A stretch of DNA of 64,000 nucleotides from Oscillospiraceae bacterium (GTDB lineage: Bacteria > Bacillota > Clostridia > Oscillospirales > Oscillospiraceae): positions 1 to 64,000 of the forward strand of contig CACYLY010000029.1 of NCBI GenBank assembly GCA_902775355.1, given 5' to 3'. Each line of letters begins with the position of its first letter. Positions within the stretch are counted from its first letter, which is position 1. Shown piece after piece: positions 16,693 through 25,602 of the stretch. Below the pieces are notes generated by a model. The model made no database searches. It was not told the DNA's origin and worked only from the letters and a program-made list of their open reading frames with translations. The translations under genes were made by a program, and so were the position numbers.

Positions 16693-16721
16693 ACAATACC
16701 ACAGTGGTACAGATTTGTCAA
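16693..16721 (-). promoter_or_regulatory. Promoter and likely GntR operator
   Basis: Minus strand TTGACA (16716-16721), 17 bases, TATTGT (16693-16698). The spacer and -10 edge hold the palindrome TACCACAGTGGTA (16697-16709), correctly placed for repression by the GntR protein encoded directly downstream. Confidence 0.8.
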
Positions 16722-16808
16722 GGGCTTTTTGAAAAATATTTTTTCAAAAGATCGGAAAAAGAAAAACGCGCGCCGCATCATGAAAAATCAAGCGCAAATG
16801 CTAATTGC

Positions 16809-16964
16809 CGCCGTAGGGGAGGGGCTTGTCCCCTCCCGGCAGTGCAAAGCCACATATAGGCAGAAATGTTCGGCGAATTCGCAGCTTGTACGAATTCGCC
16901 GAACATTTCTATCGGGTATACTGCCGTCCCGCCGGGCGGGGCAAAGCCGCCGCCCCTACGGTGG
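16809..16964. repeat. Two convergent dispersed-repeat copies forming a long inverted repeat
   Basis: Left arm starts CCGTAGGGGAGGGGCTTG; the right arm, read in reverse, starts CACCGTAGGGGCGGCGGC. The arms meet in a perfect 18-bp stem (16864-16881 with 16891-16908, sequence AAATGTTCGGCGAATTCG) around a nine-base loop. It occupies most of the gap between the GntR operon promoter and tatD. No gene was seen in 16722-17026. Confidence 0.65.
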
Positions 16965-17026
16965 ATGGTAATCCAAATTGCGCGCTTACATGTTGCGGCA
17001 ACCTCTCTCCGGCGCATCTGCGCTTG

Positions 17027-17965
17027 TCATTCCTCGAAACTTTCCCGGGGGACGCCGAACAGCTCCATCACGGCGGCGCCGGTGATCCGCGCCGTTTCCT
17101 CCGGGGAGCGCCCCTTGAGGTACGCGATCCGATTCACCACCGCCGGGAGGATCAGGCTGGTATTCCTGGCCTTTCTCCAGCGCTTTTGTGACTCCTCCTC
17201 CGGGCAGGGCGGCCGCTGGAAGGGCCCGTCCGTCTCTGGCAGGATATCCTCCAGCCGGGTCTGGCGGACGACTCTCCTGAGCCGCTTGCCCTGCTCTCCC
17301 CCTGCCAGCAGCGCGGCGCCGATGCCCAGCTTCAGGCCCAGGCTCGTGTACAGTTCCGCGGCTCTCGGCGTCCCGTTGAAGCAGTGGCACACACCGCCGT
17401 GGAGGAAGGGCTTCATCAGGCGCAGGACCACCAGCGCCAGCCAGTCCGCCTCCCGGATGTGGAGGATCACGGGAAGCCTTTTCCTGTGCGCCAGGTGCAG
17501 AGACCAGACGAACCAGGCCAGCTGCCGCAGGCGGTGCTGCTCTTTCCGGGGCTGATGAAAGTCCAGGCCGGTTTCCCCGATGGCCACGACCCTCGGGTTC
17601 TCCGCATACGCTGCGATCTGCGCCCGGGATTTCCAGGCCAGGCGCTTCGGCTGCTGTTTTCCGTGCTCATCGAACAAAACATAGGACCAGGTCCTGGTCG
17701 GATGGATCCCGACCGCGGGGAGAACATAGCCCGGGTAGCGTTCCGCCAGCGCCAGCAGCTGCTCATTGGATTCCGGCTCCACCGCCGGCTCCACGCAGAA
17801 GCGGATCCCCTGCTCCTTCATCCGGTCGATCAGGGCCTCTCTCCTGCCGTTCTCTTCCCGGACAAAGCCCTTGCCGTCCCAGCGGTGGAACGGGAAATCG
17901 CCGTTATAAAGTCCGTGGCTCAGGTGGACGTGACTGTCCACATAGAAAGCTTTCTTTTCTTCCAT
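17027..17965 (-). CDS. TatD family metal-dependent hydrolase
   Basis: 312 residues from the ATG at 17965, chosen because GGAGG lies eight bases upstream (an earlier ATG at 17983 overlaps that site). TatD metal ligands are visible: DSHVHL (~10), GETGLDFH with the bridging Glu and adjacent residues (~130), LHIREAD (~168), CHCFNG (~195) and ETDGPF (~245). Family members are 3'-5' DNA exonucleases or deoxyribonucleases, although this one is longer than E. coli TatD (260) and has an extended first loop. Monocistronic, followed by the DUF1934-MurI pair in the same direction. Confidence 0.88.
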   Translation of the reverse strand: MEEKKAFYVDSHVHLSHGLYNGDFPFHRWDGKGFVREENGRREALIDRMKEQGIRFCVEPAVEPESNEQLLALAERYPGYVLPAVGIHPTRTWSYVLFDEHGKQQPKRLAWKSRAQIAAYAENPRVVAIGETGLDFHQPRKEQHRLRQLAWFVWSLHLAHRKRLPVILHIREADWLALVVLRLMKPFLHGGVCHCFNGTPRAAELYTSLGLKLGIGAALLAGGEQGKRLRRVVRQTRLEDILPETDGPFQRPPCPEEESQKRWRKARNTSLILPAVVNRIAYLKGRSPEETARITGAAVMELFGVPRESFEE

Positions 17966-18045
17966 CCGATTTCCTCCTTCCATACAGGCTGGAAAGCCGC
18001 GCGGGATTCCCCGCGCGGCTGAAACTTGAGCAGGCTGCCGAAGCT

Positions 18046-18477
18046 TTACTGCGCTCCGATCTCCCGCACGGTGATCTCAAAGCGGTTGCGGGAGGCCACC
18101 ACGTGTTCCATATCCACCACGTAGTCGATCCGGACGCTGCCGCCGTTCTGGCCCATGTTCTGGACGATGCGGCGGGTGTTGATGCCCAGATTGGCGCTGC
18201 CGAAGGGCGTGGCGTACTGGAAGGCGCTCTTGAGCCCCTCCTTGAAGATCATCCGGCTGGTGACGGTGCCCTCCCGGTCCACCACCACCTGATCCGGCAT
18301 GACGAAAAGGCTGGTGCGTGTGCCCTCCAGCCCGGTGACCGGGCTCTCCTCATAGCTGAGGCAGCCCACCTCGTCCTCATAGAAATAATGTCCGTCGGTG
18401 GTAAACTCCATGCGCTGCTCCTCCCCCTCGTCGAAGGCGAAGGTGCTGTTGATGGAGATGACAACTTCTTTCATCAT
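18046..18477 (-). CDS. DUF1934 (YwiB-like) beta-barrel protein
   Basis: 143 residues. VVISINSTFAFDEGEE..., EFTTDGHYF, LSYEES and the later NLGINTRRI segment follow the DUF1934 pattern; B. subtilis YwiB is the known structural example (a calycin-like barrel). Function unknown. Its ATG overlaps the TGA of murI by four bases, so it is co-translated with glutamate racemase. Confidence 0.85.
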   Translation of the reverse strand: MMKEVVISINSTFAFDEGEEQRMEFTTDGHYFYEDEVGCLSYEESPVTGLEGTRTSLFVMPDQVVVDREGTVTSRMIFKEGLKSAFQYATPFGSANLGINTRRIVQNMGQNGGSVRIDYVVDMEHVVASRNRFEITVREIGAQ

Positions 18478-19277
18478 AGCTCGATCCTCATCACAGGGAC
18501 GCCCCGGACCCTTCCGGCAATGGAGCGGCCCAGCAGCAGGCTTGCGGAAGCGGCAAAGGTCTCCGGGTCTCCGCTGACCAAATACGTTTCTTCTCCGCTG
18601 CCGCCCCGCAGGCCTTCCCGGTCCAGCAGCTCCGCCACGGCCTTGGCGCCGCAGGCGGCGGCGCTGACCAGAGCGGCGTCCTCCGGCAGGAAGCGGCGCA
18701 GGGCCCGCTCCACGATGCCGTAGTGGGTGCAGCCCAGCAGCACCGCGGAAGCGTTCCGCAGGGGCGCGGTATACTCCTCCGCCGCCTCCAGCAGCAGGGG
18801 ATCCTCCGCCCCGGTGTGGCCGGTCTCGATCAGGGGCACCAGCCTGGGGCAGGGCACGGGGACGATCTCCCGGCCCGGGCAGGCTTCCCGCAGGGCCCGC
18901 GCAAAGGCGCCGCTGCGAATGGTGGCGGGGGTGGCGAGGATGCCCAGGGCCCCGTCTCCCGGCGCTTCGGCCATGGCCCGGATGCTGGGCCGCAGCACGC
19001 CGGTGCAGGGGATGGGGAAGGCGTCCAGCTGCTCGGGGGTGTTGCTGGACAGGGTGCCGCAGGCCACCAGAATGGCCTTGACCCCCTGTTGGGCGATGAG
19101 CCGCAGGTCCTGGCCCGCCATGACGCGCAGCTGCGCCAGGGTCTTCTCCCCGTAGGGCAGACGGCCCGTGTCGCCGAAGTAGACGATATTCTCTTCCGGC
19201 ATCAGCCGGCGCAGCTCCAGCAGCGCGGTAAGTCCGCCCAGGCCGGAGTCGAAAACGCCGATAGGCCGAGGATCCAT
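18474..19277 (-). CDS. murI: Glutamate racemase
   Basis: 267 residues from the ATG at 19277 (GGGGG ribosome site); an upstream in-frame codon at 19322 lacks one. It interconverts L- and D-glutamate for peptidoglycan. FDSGLGGLT (~8-16) supplies the Asp-Ser, VACGTLSSN (~72) the first catalytic Cys (usual form VACNTAS) and LLGCTHYGI (~183) the second. GDTGRLPYG is the conserved substrate loop. Gly replaces the usual Asn after the first Cys, a modest departure from the family. Confidence 0.92.
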   Translation of the reverse strand: MDPRPIGVFDSGLGGLTALLELRRLMPEENIVYFGDTGRLPYGEKTLAQLRVMAGQDLRLIAQQGVKAILVACGTLSSNTPEQLDAFPIPCTGVLRPSIRAMAEAPGDGALGILATPATIRSGAFARALREACPGREIVPVPCPRLVPLIETGHTGAEDPLLLEAAEEYTAPLRNASAVLLGCTHYGIVERALRRFLPEDAALVSAAACGAKAVAELLDREGLRGGSGEETYLVSGDPETFAASASLLLGRSIAGRVRGVPVMRIEL

Positions 19278-19364
19278 GGCCGCAGCCCCCTTTCCGAGAA
19301 ATTTTCCCTGATTATAGCGCAAAAGGACGCGCTTGGCAAGAACAAATGAAGATCCTTCGTTCAG

Positions 19365-19669
19365 GAAGAAATGAAGAAACGAAGAAACGAAGAAACGAAG
19401 ACCCCTTCCGGCCTCGCCGCAGGCGGCTCGGCAGCTGTCCGCCTTGCGGTACCCGAAAAATGCTGCGGGCGTACGCTCTTCCTTGCATTTTTCGACCGCT
19501 GCGGAAATTCCGGGCTCGCTTCATCTGCCACCGTCCCCAGTGCGCACACTGGGGAATAGGGGGAATTTCAATCCGTCGCGCAGCGACACCACAATTTCTT
19601 CATTAGCAACGCGTCTTCATTTCTTCATTAGCAACGCGTCTTCATTCCTTCATTAGCGCAGCGTATTCA
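19365..19669. repeat. GAAGAAACGAA tract and three 25-bp tandem units
   Basis: At 19365-19402 the words GAAATGAAGAAAC and GAAGAAACGAAG repeat in tandem. At 19595-19669 three 25-bp units (TTTCTTCATTAGCAACGCGTCTTCA, given here as start TTTCTTCATTAG and end GCGTCTTCA) follow each other; the third has four changes. The two tracts are roughly complementary and could pair. The region between murI and the glycosyltransferase holds no gene. Confidence 0.7.
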
Positions 19670-19674
19670 TTCCT

Positions 19675-20700
19675 CTATTTCCTGTGCTTGATCCTGGTGA
19701 ACAGCCCGGGGAAGTGCTCCCCGGCCCAGGCCACGACCCGGAAGCAGGCCAGGGTCAGGCCCGGTTTTCCGCTGCGCAGCACCGCGCAGAGAGCCCGGGT
19801 GGGCAAGCCCCCGGCGGCGTCCCGGCAGCGGAGATGCACCCGCTCATCGCTGCCGATACGCGCCGTCACAGCCAGCTTTTCCGCCCTGGTCAGGCGGCAG
19901 GAGCGGGCATAAAGGGTGGTCATGCAGGAGAAGACGCTCTTCGCGAACATGTAGCGGAAATCCGCGTCCTCCCGGACGCCCAGCTCCCGGCAGAGGGCTT
20001 CCATGCGCCGGTCTATTTCACAGCATACGTCGAACTTCTTCTCATAATACCTGGTGATGAGGCTTTCTCCCTCGTGCATCACATAGATGTGCCGGCAGCC
20101 CGGCAGCACCTTCAGGCGCTGCAGCCGCTCCAGCACGTCGAAGAGGAAGAGCCGGTCCTCGCCCCAGCGGTAGTCCGGAAAGCGGAGCTCCCGCACCAGG
20201 TCCGCGGCGAAGAGCTTGGCCCAGACCTGGTTGAGCAGATTGGCCTTGTAAAGCCTGGGCAGGGCGGCGGCCAGGTCTTCCCGGTCCAGCAGCTCCTCCC
20301 TCTCGCGGTAGGGCAGCAGGGTCCCGTCCGGCTGCCGGATGGAGAAGCCGAAGATCACCAGCTCCGCCCCCTGGGCGTTTCGCAGGGCGTACTCGATCGC
20401 GTCCAGCTCCAGCAGATCGTCCGCGTCCAGGAACATCACGTAGTCCGTCCCCTCCGGCAGCAGCTCCAGAGCCCGGTTCCGGGCCAGGGCCGGGCCGCCG
20501 TTTTCCACGGTCCGGTAGTCCAGACGCCCGTCCTCCCGCCGCAGCCGCTCCAGGATGGCGGCGGTGCCGTCGGAAGAGCCGTCGTCGATCACCAGGACCC
20601 GGAGCTGACGGTAGCTCTGGTCCAGCACGCTGCGCAGGGTGTTCTCCAGCCAGCGCTCCGCGTTCCAGGCGGGGATGATGACGGTGACCAGCTTATCCAT
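19675..20700 (-). CDS. Family 2 glycosyltransferase
   Basis: 341 residues. A GT-A fold: VTVIIPAWNAERWLENTLRSVLDQ (5-28), VIDDGSSDGT (~37), then the metal-binding DXD as FLDADD (~93). RWGEDRLF (~180) is the acceptor-side ED motif. The C-terminal ~80 residues have helical segments that may touch the membrane. It transfers a sugar from a nucleotide donor to surface glycan; the exact sugar is unknown. The start overlaps the DUF2461 stop by eight bases. Confidence 0.88.
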   Translation of the reverse strand: MDKLVTVIIPAWNAERWLENTLRSVLDQSYRQLRVLVIDDGSSDGTAAILERLRREDGRLDYRTVENGGPALARNRALELLPEGTDYVMFLDADDLLELDAIEYALRNAQGAELVIFGFSIRQPDGTLLPYREREELLDREDLAAALPRLYKANLLNQVWAKLFAADLVRELRFPDYRWGEDRLFLFDVLERLQRLKVLPGCRHIYVMHEGESLITRYYEKKFDVCCEIDRRMEALCRELGVREDADFRYMFAKSVFSCMTTLYARSCRLTRAEKLAVTARIGSDERVHLRCRDAAGGLPTRALCAVLRSGKPGLTLACFRVVAWAGEHFPGLFTRIKHRK

Positions 20701-21394
20701 GGCGCTCCTCCCTCTCCTTGAACAGGCCCGCCTTGCCGGCGGCCAGGTGGACTTCCAGCAGGAAGCGGTACATGGGGGTCAATTCTTCAAAGGCGTCTGC
20801 CAGGATGCGGGGCAGCTCCGGCGTGAAGGCCTCCCCCTCCAGATCCCGCATGGCCTCCACGCCCACCCACTTGCGCTCGTACCAGGAGGCCACGGGCTCA
20901 GTATAGCTCCCCTTGGGCCGGGCGTAGCGGGGGCCGATGACCTTGTATTTTCCCAGGGCCTCGATGTCCTCCGCCAGGCGGGCGAAGCGGGCGGGATTGG
21001 CATCGATGGCCCGGCGGTAAAGCTCCATCTCCGCCGGCGGCGCCTCGAAAAAGCCCATGCCATAGCCGTAGGAGGCGGCGCCGACCTCAAACCAGAAGGC
21101 GGGGCCCTCCTTGCCGGCGGCGCTGTCCCAGATCGTGAACCACAGGTGGTCCTTGTAGGGTCCCCGACCGAAGAGCCGCCGGGCGTCCCGGTAGATGCGG
21201 GAGATATGGCACTGGATCAGCATGTCGGGAAAGCGCTCCTGCAGCAGGGCGGCGCTGTCCCGCGCCAGGGCCTTGAAGGGCTCGTTCAGCACCCGCTCAA
21301 ACTGTTCTTTGTGCGCCAGGAACCAGGGCCGCTCGTTGTGGAAGCTCAGCTCCCACAGGAATTCGCCGGTTTCCTTGGAAAAGCCTTGAAACAT
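20693..21394 (-). CDS. DUF2461 family protein
   Basis: 233 residues. The family pattern is clear: N-terminal F..L..NN..W (here LSFHNERPWFLAHKEQFE), SRIYRDARRLFGRGPYKDHLW (family RI.RD.RF...PYK.h) and FWFEVGAASYGYGMGFF. No enzymatic activity is established for DUF2461. Co-directional and overlapping with the glycosyltransferase gene. Confidence 0.85.
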   Translation of the reverse strand: MFQGFSKETGEFLWELSFHNERPWFLAHKEQFERVLNEPFKALARDSAALLQERFPDMLIQCHISRIYRDARRLFGRGPYKDHLWFTIWDSAAGKEGPAFWFEVGAASYGYGMGFFEAPPAEMELYRRAIDANPARFARLAEDIEALGKYKVIGPRYARPKGSYTEPVASWYERKWVGVEAMRDLEGEAFTPELPRILADAFEELTPMYRFLLEVHLAAGKAGLFKEREERHG

Positions 21395-21459
21395 GGGTCT
21401 GCCTCTTTTCTGAAAGATAACAATTTATTATACCGCGAAGCGGCGTTTTCCGCAAGGGG

Positions 21460-21592
21460 GAGACGCGGCCGCCCCGGGCGCAGAGACGCGGCCGCCCCGG
21501 GCGCAGAGACGCGGCCGCCCCGGGCGCCGCGAACAAATCGCTCTCGCGGACGGAATCATCGTTTACACTCGCGGACGGAATCATCGTTTACC
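21460..21592. repeat. Two tandem repeats upstream of the trk operon
   Basis: Three 23-bp units at 21460-21528 (each begins GAGACGCGGCCGCCCCGGG) are followed by two 25-bp units at 21543-21592 (each begins CTCGCGGACGGAATCATCG). The second set ends six bases before the -35 of the trk promoter. Confidence 0.85.
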
Positions 21593-21597
21593 CTGTC

Positions 21598-21626
21598 TTT
21601 ACAACCCCGGCGAAAAATGATACAAT
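21598..21626 (+). promoter_or_regulatory. Promoter of the trkA-trkH operon
   Basis: TTTACA (21598-21603), 17 bases, TACAAT (21621-21626). The expected start near 21633 rules out the upstream in-frame codon at 21630 and supports the GTG at 21663. Confidence 0.8.
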
Positions 21627-21662
21627 CAATTGTTATTAACGAACCCGAAAGGGGAGATCGCT

Positions 21663-23027
21663 GTGAAAATCATCATTGCCGGCGCGGGAAAGGTGGGCCA
21701 CTCCGTGGCCGCTCTTCTGGCGGAGGAAGGACACGACATCACCATCATCGACCAGGACCCGGAGATCATCCAGACCCTGTCCAACGATCTGGACGTGATC
21801 TGTGTGGAGGGCAGCGCCACCAATGCCGAGACCCTGCGGGAAGCGGGGGCGGAAAAGGCGGATCTGCTGCTGGCCGCCACCGAGCAGGACGAGGTCAACA
21901 TGATCTGCTGCATCTCGGCCCGGAAGCTGGGCACCGCCCATGTGATCGCCCGGGTCCGGGACCCGGAATACCTGCACCAGACCGAGTTTTTGCGGGAGGC
22001 CCTGGGCCTGTCCGTGATCGTGAACCCGGAATACGAGTGCGCCAAGGAGATCTCCCGCACCCTGCGCTTTCCCGGGGCCTCCCGGGTGGACGCGTTTTCC
22101 AAGGGCAGTCTGGAGATCGTGGAGCACCGGGTCCTCACAGGCGGCAAGCTGGAGGGCGTGGCCCTGAAGGAGCTGGTCCAGCGCTTCGGCGCCAAGGTCC
22201 TGGTGAGCCTGGTGGAACGGGGCGGCGAGGCCATGATCCCCAACGGCGATTTCGTCCTCCGGGCCGGGGACAAGATGAGCGTCACCGGCCAGTCTGCGGA
22301 GCTGCGGCGCTTCTTCACCGCCATCGGCAAGTATAAGCGCCCGGTGCGCCGGGTGATGATCATGGGCGGCGGCCGCAGCGCGGTCTACCTGACCCGGATG
22401 CTCCAGGAGAACGGCATGGACGTCACCGTGGTGGAGAAGGACCGGGAGCGCTGCGATGCCCTCTGCGACCTGATCCCCCAGGCCAACATCGTCTGCGGGG
22501 ACGCCACCCGCAGCGACGTGCTGCAGGAGGACGGCCTCTCCTCGGCGGACGCCTTTGTGGCCCTCACCGGCGACGATGAGGACAATATCATCACCTCGCT
22601 CTACGCCAAGACCCGGGGCGTGAACACCGTGATCGTCAAGGTCAACCGGGACTATCTGGACGAGATCCTGGAGAATGTGGGCCTGAGCAGCGTCGTCTCC
22701 CCCAAGGACATCGTCTCCCAGCAGCTGACCCGCTATGTCCGCGCCATGAGCAATTCCATGGGCGGCAGCATGGAGACCCTCTACCGCCTGGCGGACGGCA
22801 AGGTGGAGGCCCTGGAGTTCAAGGTCAGCCCCCACTCCGCCTGCGTGAACATCCCCCTGAAGGAGTTGAAGCTGCGTCCCCAGGTCCTGATCTGCGCCGT
22901 CATCCGGGGCAACAAGAGCATCATCCCCGACGGCAACACCCGCATCCTCCCCGGCGATCACGCGGTGATCGTCACGGCGGCGGGCAAGCTGCAGGATCTG
23001 GACGCGATCGTTGAGGAGAACAGATGA
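21663..23027 (+). CDS. trkA: TrkA, NAD-binding regulator of Trk potassium uptake
   Basis: 454 residues from GTG at 21663 (GGGGAG eight bases before). Two tandem RCK units: Rossmann GAGKVGHSVAALLAEEGHDITIID (2-28) with its RCK-C to ~225, and a second Rossmann MGGGRSAVYLTRMLQENGMDVTVVE (~232) with RCK-C to the end. It sits on the cytoplasmic face of TrkH and gates it in response to NAD(H)/ATP. The stop overlaps the trkH start (ATGA). The double-length form is the bacterial TrkA type, not KtrA. Confidence 0.93.
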   Translation: MKIIIAGAGKVGHSVAALLAEEGHDITIIDQDPEIIQTLSNDLDVICVEGSATNAETLREAGAEKADLLLAATEQDEVNMICCISARKLGTAHVIARVRDPEYLHQTEFLREALGLSVIVNPEYECAKEISRTLRFPGASRVDAFSKGSLEIVEHRVLTGGKLEGVALKELVQRFGAKVLVSLVERGGEAMIPNGDFVLRAGDKMSVTGQSAELRRFFTAIGKYKRPVRRVMIMGGGRSAVYLTRMLQENGMDVTVVEKDRERCDALCDLIPQANIVCGDATRSDVLQEDGLSSADAFVALTGDDEDNIITSLYAKTRGVNTVIVKVNRDYLDEILENVGLSSVVSPKDIVSQQLTRYVRAMSNSMGGSMETLYRLADGKVEALEFKVSPHSACVNIPLKELKLRPQVLICAVIRGNKSIIPDGNTRILPGDHAVIVTAAGKLQDLDAIVEENR

Positions 23028-24475
23028 ACTACCGAATGATCGCCCGCGTTCTGGGCTGGATCCTGCTGATCTACGCGGGACTGATGCTGCTGCCGCTGAT
23101 CGCCGGACTCTGGTATCATCAGCGCGTGCTGAACTTTATCATCTCCATGGCCGTGACCGCCGCCCTGGGCGGCCTGCTGCTGATCCCCAAGCCCAGATCC
23201 GGCTCCCTGGTGGCCAGGGACGGCTTTGTGATCGTGGGCATGGGCTGGATCACCATCTCCCTGCTGGGGGCGCTGCCCTTCGTGCTGTCCGGCAGCATCC
23301 CCAACTATGTGGACGCCGTGTTTGAGACCGCCTCCGGCCTCACCACCACCGGCGCCACCGTGGTGACGGACATCGCCGCCATGACCGCGAATCACCGGGC
23401 CGACATGTTCTGGCGCTGCTTCACCCACTGGATCGGCGGCATGGGCGTGCTGGTGTTCCTGATGGCGGTGCTGCCCATGAGCGGGGAGCACTCCATGCAC
23501 ATCATGCGGGCGGAGGTCCCCGGGCCCACCGTGGGCAAGCTGGTGCCCCGGGCCAGGGAAACCGCACGGATGCTCTACCTCATCTACATCGGCCTGACCC
23601 TGGCGGAGACAGTGCTGCTGCTCTTCGGCGGCATGAGCTTTTACGATGCGCTGCTGCACGCCTGCTCTACCGCGGGCACCGGCGGCTTTTCCACCAACCC
23701 CAACAGCATCGGCGGCTTCGGCAGCGCCTATATCGAAACCGTGGTCACCGTGTTCATGTTCCTCTTCGGCGTGAACTTCAACCTCTATTTCCTGATCCTC
23801 ATCGGGCACTGGAAGGAGGCGCTGAAAAGCGAGGAGCTGCACTGGTATCTGGGCATCATCTTCGCCAGCGTCCTGCTGCTGAGCCTGGGCATCCGCAAGC
23901 TCTTCGGCAGTCTGGGCGAGACGGTGCATCAGGCCTTCTTCAACGTGGGCACCCTGATGAGCACCACCGGCTTCGGCACGGTGGACTTTACCGTGGACTG
24001 GCCGGAGTACTGCAAGTGGATCCTGATGCTGCTGATGCTCTGCGGCGCCTGCGCGGGCAGCACCGGCGGCGGCATCAAGGTCTCCAGGCTGATCATTCTG
24101 GGCAAAAACGGACTGGCCGAGCTGCGGCAGATGATCCGGCCCCGCAGCGTCACCCGGGTCCAGCTGGACGGCAAGCGGGTGGAACGCAGCACCGTCAAGG
24201 CCGCCGGCACCTTCTTCGCGGTGTATTTCGCCCTGCTGCTGTTTTTCTCCCTGATCGTATCTCTGGACGGGGCGGATATCGCCACCAGCTTCAGCGCGGC
24301 TTTGAGCTGCCTCTCCAACATCGGCCCCGGCATGACCAGGGTCATCGGCCCCGCCGGCAGCTTCGCCTTCTTCTCCCACCGGACCAAGATCCTGCTGAGT
24401 CTGGCCATGCTCATGGGCAGGCTGGAGATTTACCCCATCCTGGTGCTGCTGAGCCCCCGGACCTGGAGGAAATGA
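23024..24475 (+). CDS. trkH: TrkH potassium channel subunit
   Basis: 483 residues with about ten membrane segments. The four selectivity-filter loops are readable: TASGLTTTGATV, CSTAGTGGFST, GTLMSTTGFGTVDF and LSCLSNIGPGMT. The gate-lining loop CAGSTGGGIKVSR lies between the third filter and the next helix. It conducts K+ (or Na+/K+) into the cell together with TrkA. Confidence 0.93.
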   Translation: MNYRMIARVLGWILLIYAGLMLLPLIAGLWYHQRVLNFIISMAVTAALGGLLLIPKPRSGSLVARDGFVIVGMGWITISLLGALPFVLSGSIPNYVDAVFETASGLTTTGATVVTDIAAMTANHRADMFWRCFTHWIGGMGVLVFLMAVLPMSGEHSMHIMRAEVPGPTVGKLVPRARETARMLYLIYIGLTLAETVLLLFGGMSFYDALLHACSTAGTGGFSTNPNSIGGFGSAYIETVVTVFMFLFGVNFNLYFLILIGHWKEALKSEELHWYLGIIFASVLLLSLGIRKLFGSLGETVHQAFFNVGTLMSTTGFGTVDFTVDWPEYCKWILMLLMLCGACAGSTGGGIKVSRLIILGKNGLAELRQMIRPRSVTRVQLDGKRVERSTVKAAGTFFAVYFALLLFFSLIVSLDGADIATSFSAALSCLSNIGPGMTRVIGPAGSFAFFSHRTKILLSLAMLMGRLEIYPILVLLSPRTWRK

Positions 24476-24559
24476 ACGGACGCCGGCAGCCCGGCGACGC
24501 GCTTTGCTCGCTCCCCCTGGAGACGAGCGCGACTACATGACAAAAAGGAGAACGGAGCG

Positions 24560-25510
24560 ATGAAGCCTCTGATCAGCGTGATCGTACCGGTTTACAATGT
24601 GGAGCGATTCCTGCCCTGCTGCCTGGAGAGCCTGGCGGCTCAGGGCATGCAGGAGCTGGAATTTCTCCTGGTGGACGACGGCTCCACGGACCGCAGCGGC
24701 GAGATCTGCGCGGACTTTGCCGCCCGGGACGGGCGTTTTCGGCTGATCCGGCAGGAAAACCGGGGCGTGTTCGGGGCCTGGAACCGGGGCCTGGACGAGG
24801 CCAGGGGCGAATACCTGATGTTTGTGGACGGGGACGACTGGGTGGAGCCGGACTTCTGCGAGACGCCCTGGCGCTGCGCGGTGGAGCAGGACGCGGATCT
24901 GGTGCTGTTTCGCTACCGGCGCGCGAACGAAGAGGGGGAGCCCTTCCCCGCGGCTCCTATCTCCGTACCGGTGGGGCGGATCGACCGGGACGCTGCGCTG
25001 GACCTGCTCTTCGGCGCTGCGCGCTCCTATGTCTGGAACAAGCTGTGGAGAAAGAGCCTGTTCGAGGGCATCCGCTTTCCGGAGGTCATCGCCTATGCGG
25101 ATGTGGGCACCACCTACCGCCCTGTCCTGCGGGCGGAGCGGATCCTGTCCCTGGACCGGCCGCTCTACTATTACAGAAAACGCAGAGGGAGCAACGTCAC
25201 CCTGCGCACGGACAGAGCCATGAGGGATTACTACGCCATGCACACCGCGCGCTATGAGGCGCTGCGGGAGCGGGGCTACAATCCCCGGCTCCTGGAAGCC
25301 CGGCGCTGCGCCGTTTGCCTGACCTACGCCATGCGCAGGAGAGAGGATCCCGCCGACCCGGCCTCGCTTCAGGCCCGGCAGGCCCTGCGGGAGCTGCCCG
25401 CCGTTCCGAAGACGCTTCGGCGCTCCCAGCGCCTCCTGATCTTCCTGCTGCGGCGCTGCCCGCCGCTGTTTGAGCTGAGCTGCAGGCTGCTGAAGCTGCG
25501 GACGAACTGA
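24560..25510 (+). CDS. Family 2 glycosyltransferase
   Basis: 316 residues. SVIVPVYNVERFLPCCLESLAAQ (5-27), VDDGSTDRSGEIC (~38) and the metal site FVDGDDW (~92) define a GT-A fold. YADVGTTYR (~175) replaces the usual ED acceptor motif. AAAAGGAG lies before the ATG. It is the last gene of the rightward group after trkH, but separated by 84 bases, so its membership of the trk transcript is uncertain. Confidence 0.87.
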   Translation: MKPLISVIVPVYNVERFLPCCLESLAAQGMQELEFLLVDDGSTDRSGEICADFAARDGRFRLIRQENRGVFGAWNRGLDEARGEYLMFVDGDDWVEPDFCETPWRCAVEQDADLVLFRYRRANEEGEPFPAAPISVPVGRIDRDAALDLLFGAARSYVWNKLWRKSLFEGIRFPEVIAYADVGTTYRPVLRAERILSLDRPLYYYRKRRGSNVTLRTDRAMRDYYAMHTARYEALRERGYNPRLLEARRCAVCLTYAMRRREDPADPASLQARQALRELPAVPKTLRRSQRLLIFLLRRCPPLFELSCRLLKLRTN

Positions 25511-25517
25511 TAAACAG

Positions 25518-25563
25518 AAATCTCCGGTGAATTCGGACTGTGTCCGTTTTCACCGGAGATTTT
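25518..25563. terminator. Bidirectional terminator
   Basis: Stem AAATCTCCGGTGA / TCACCGGAGATTT extended by GTCC pairing in the loop. It lies between the convergent glycosyltransferase and ktrA genes. Confidence 0.75.
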
Positions 25564-25602
25564 CCTGTTCATTTTCCTTTGTGCCGCAGAGGCGAGGGTT
25601 TT

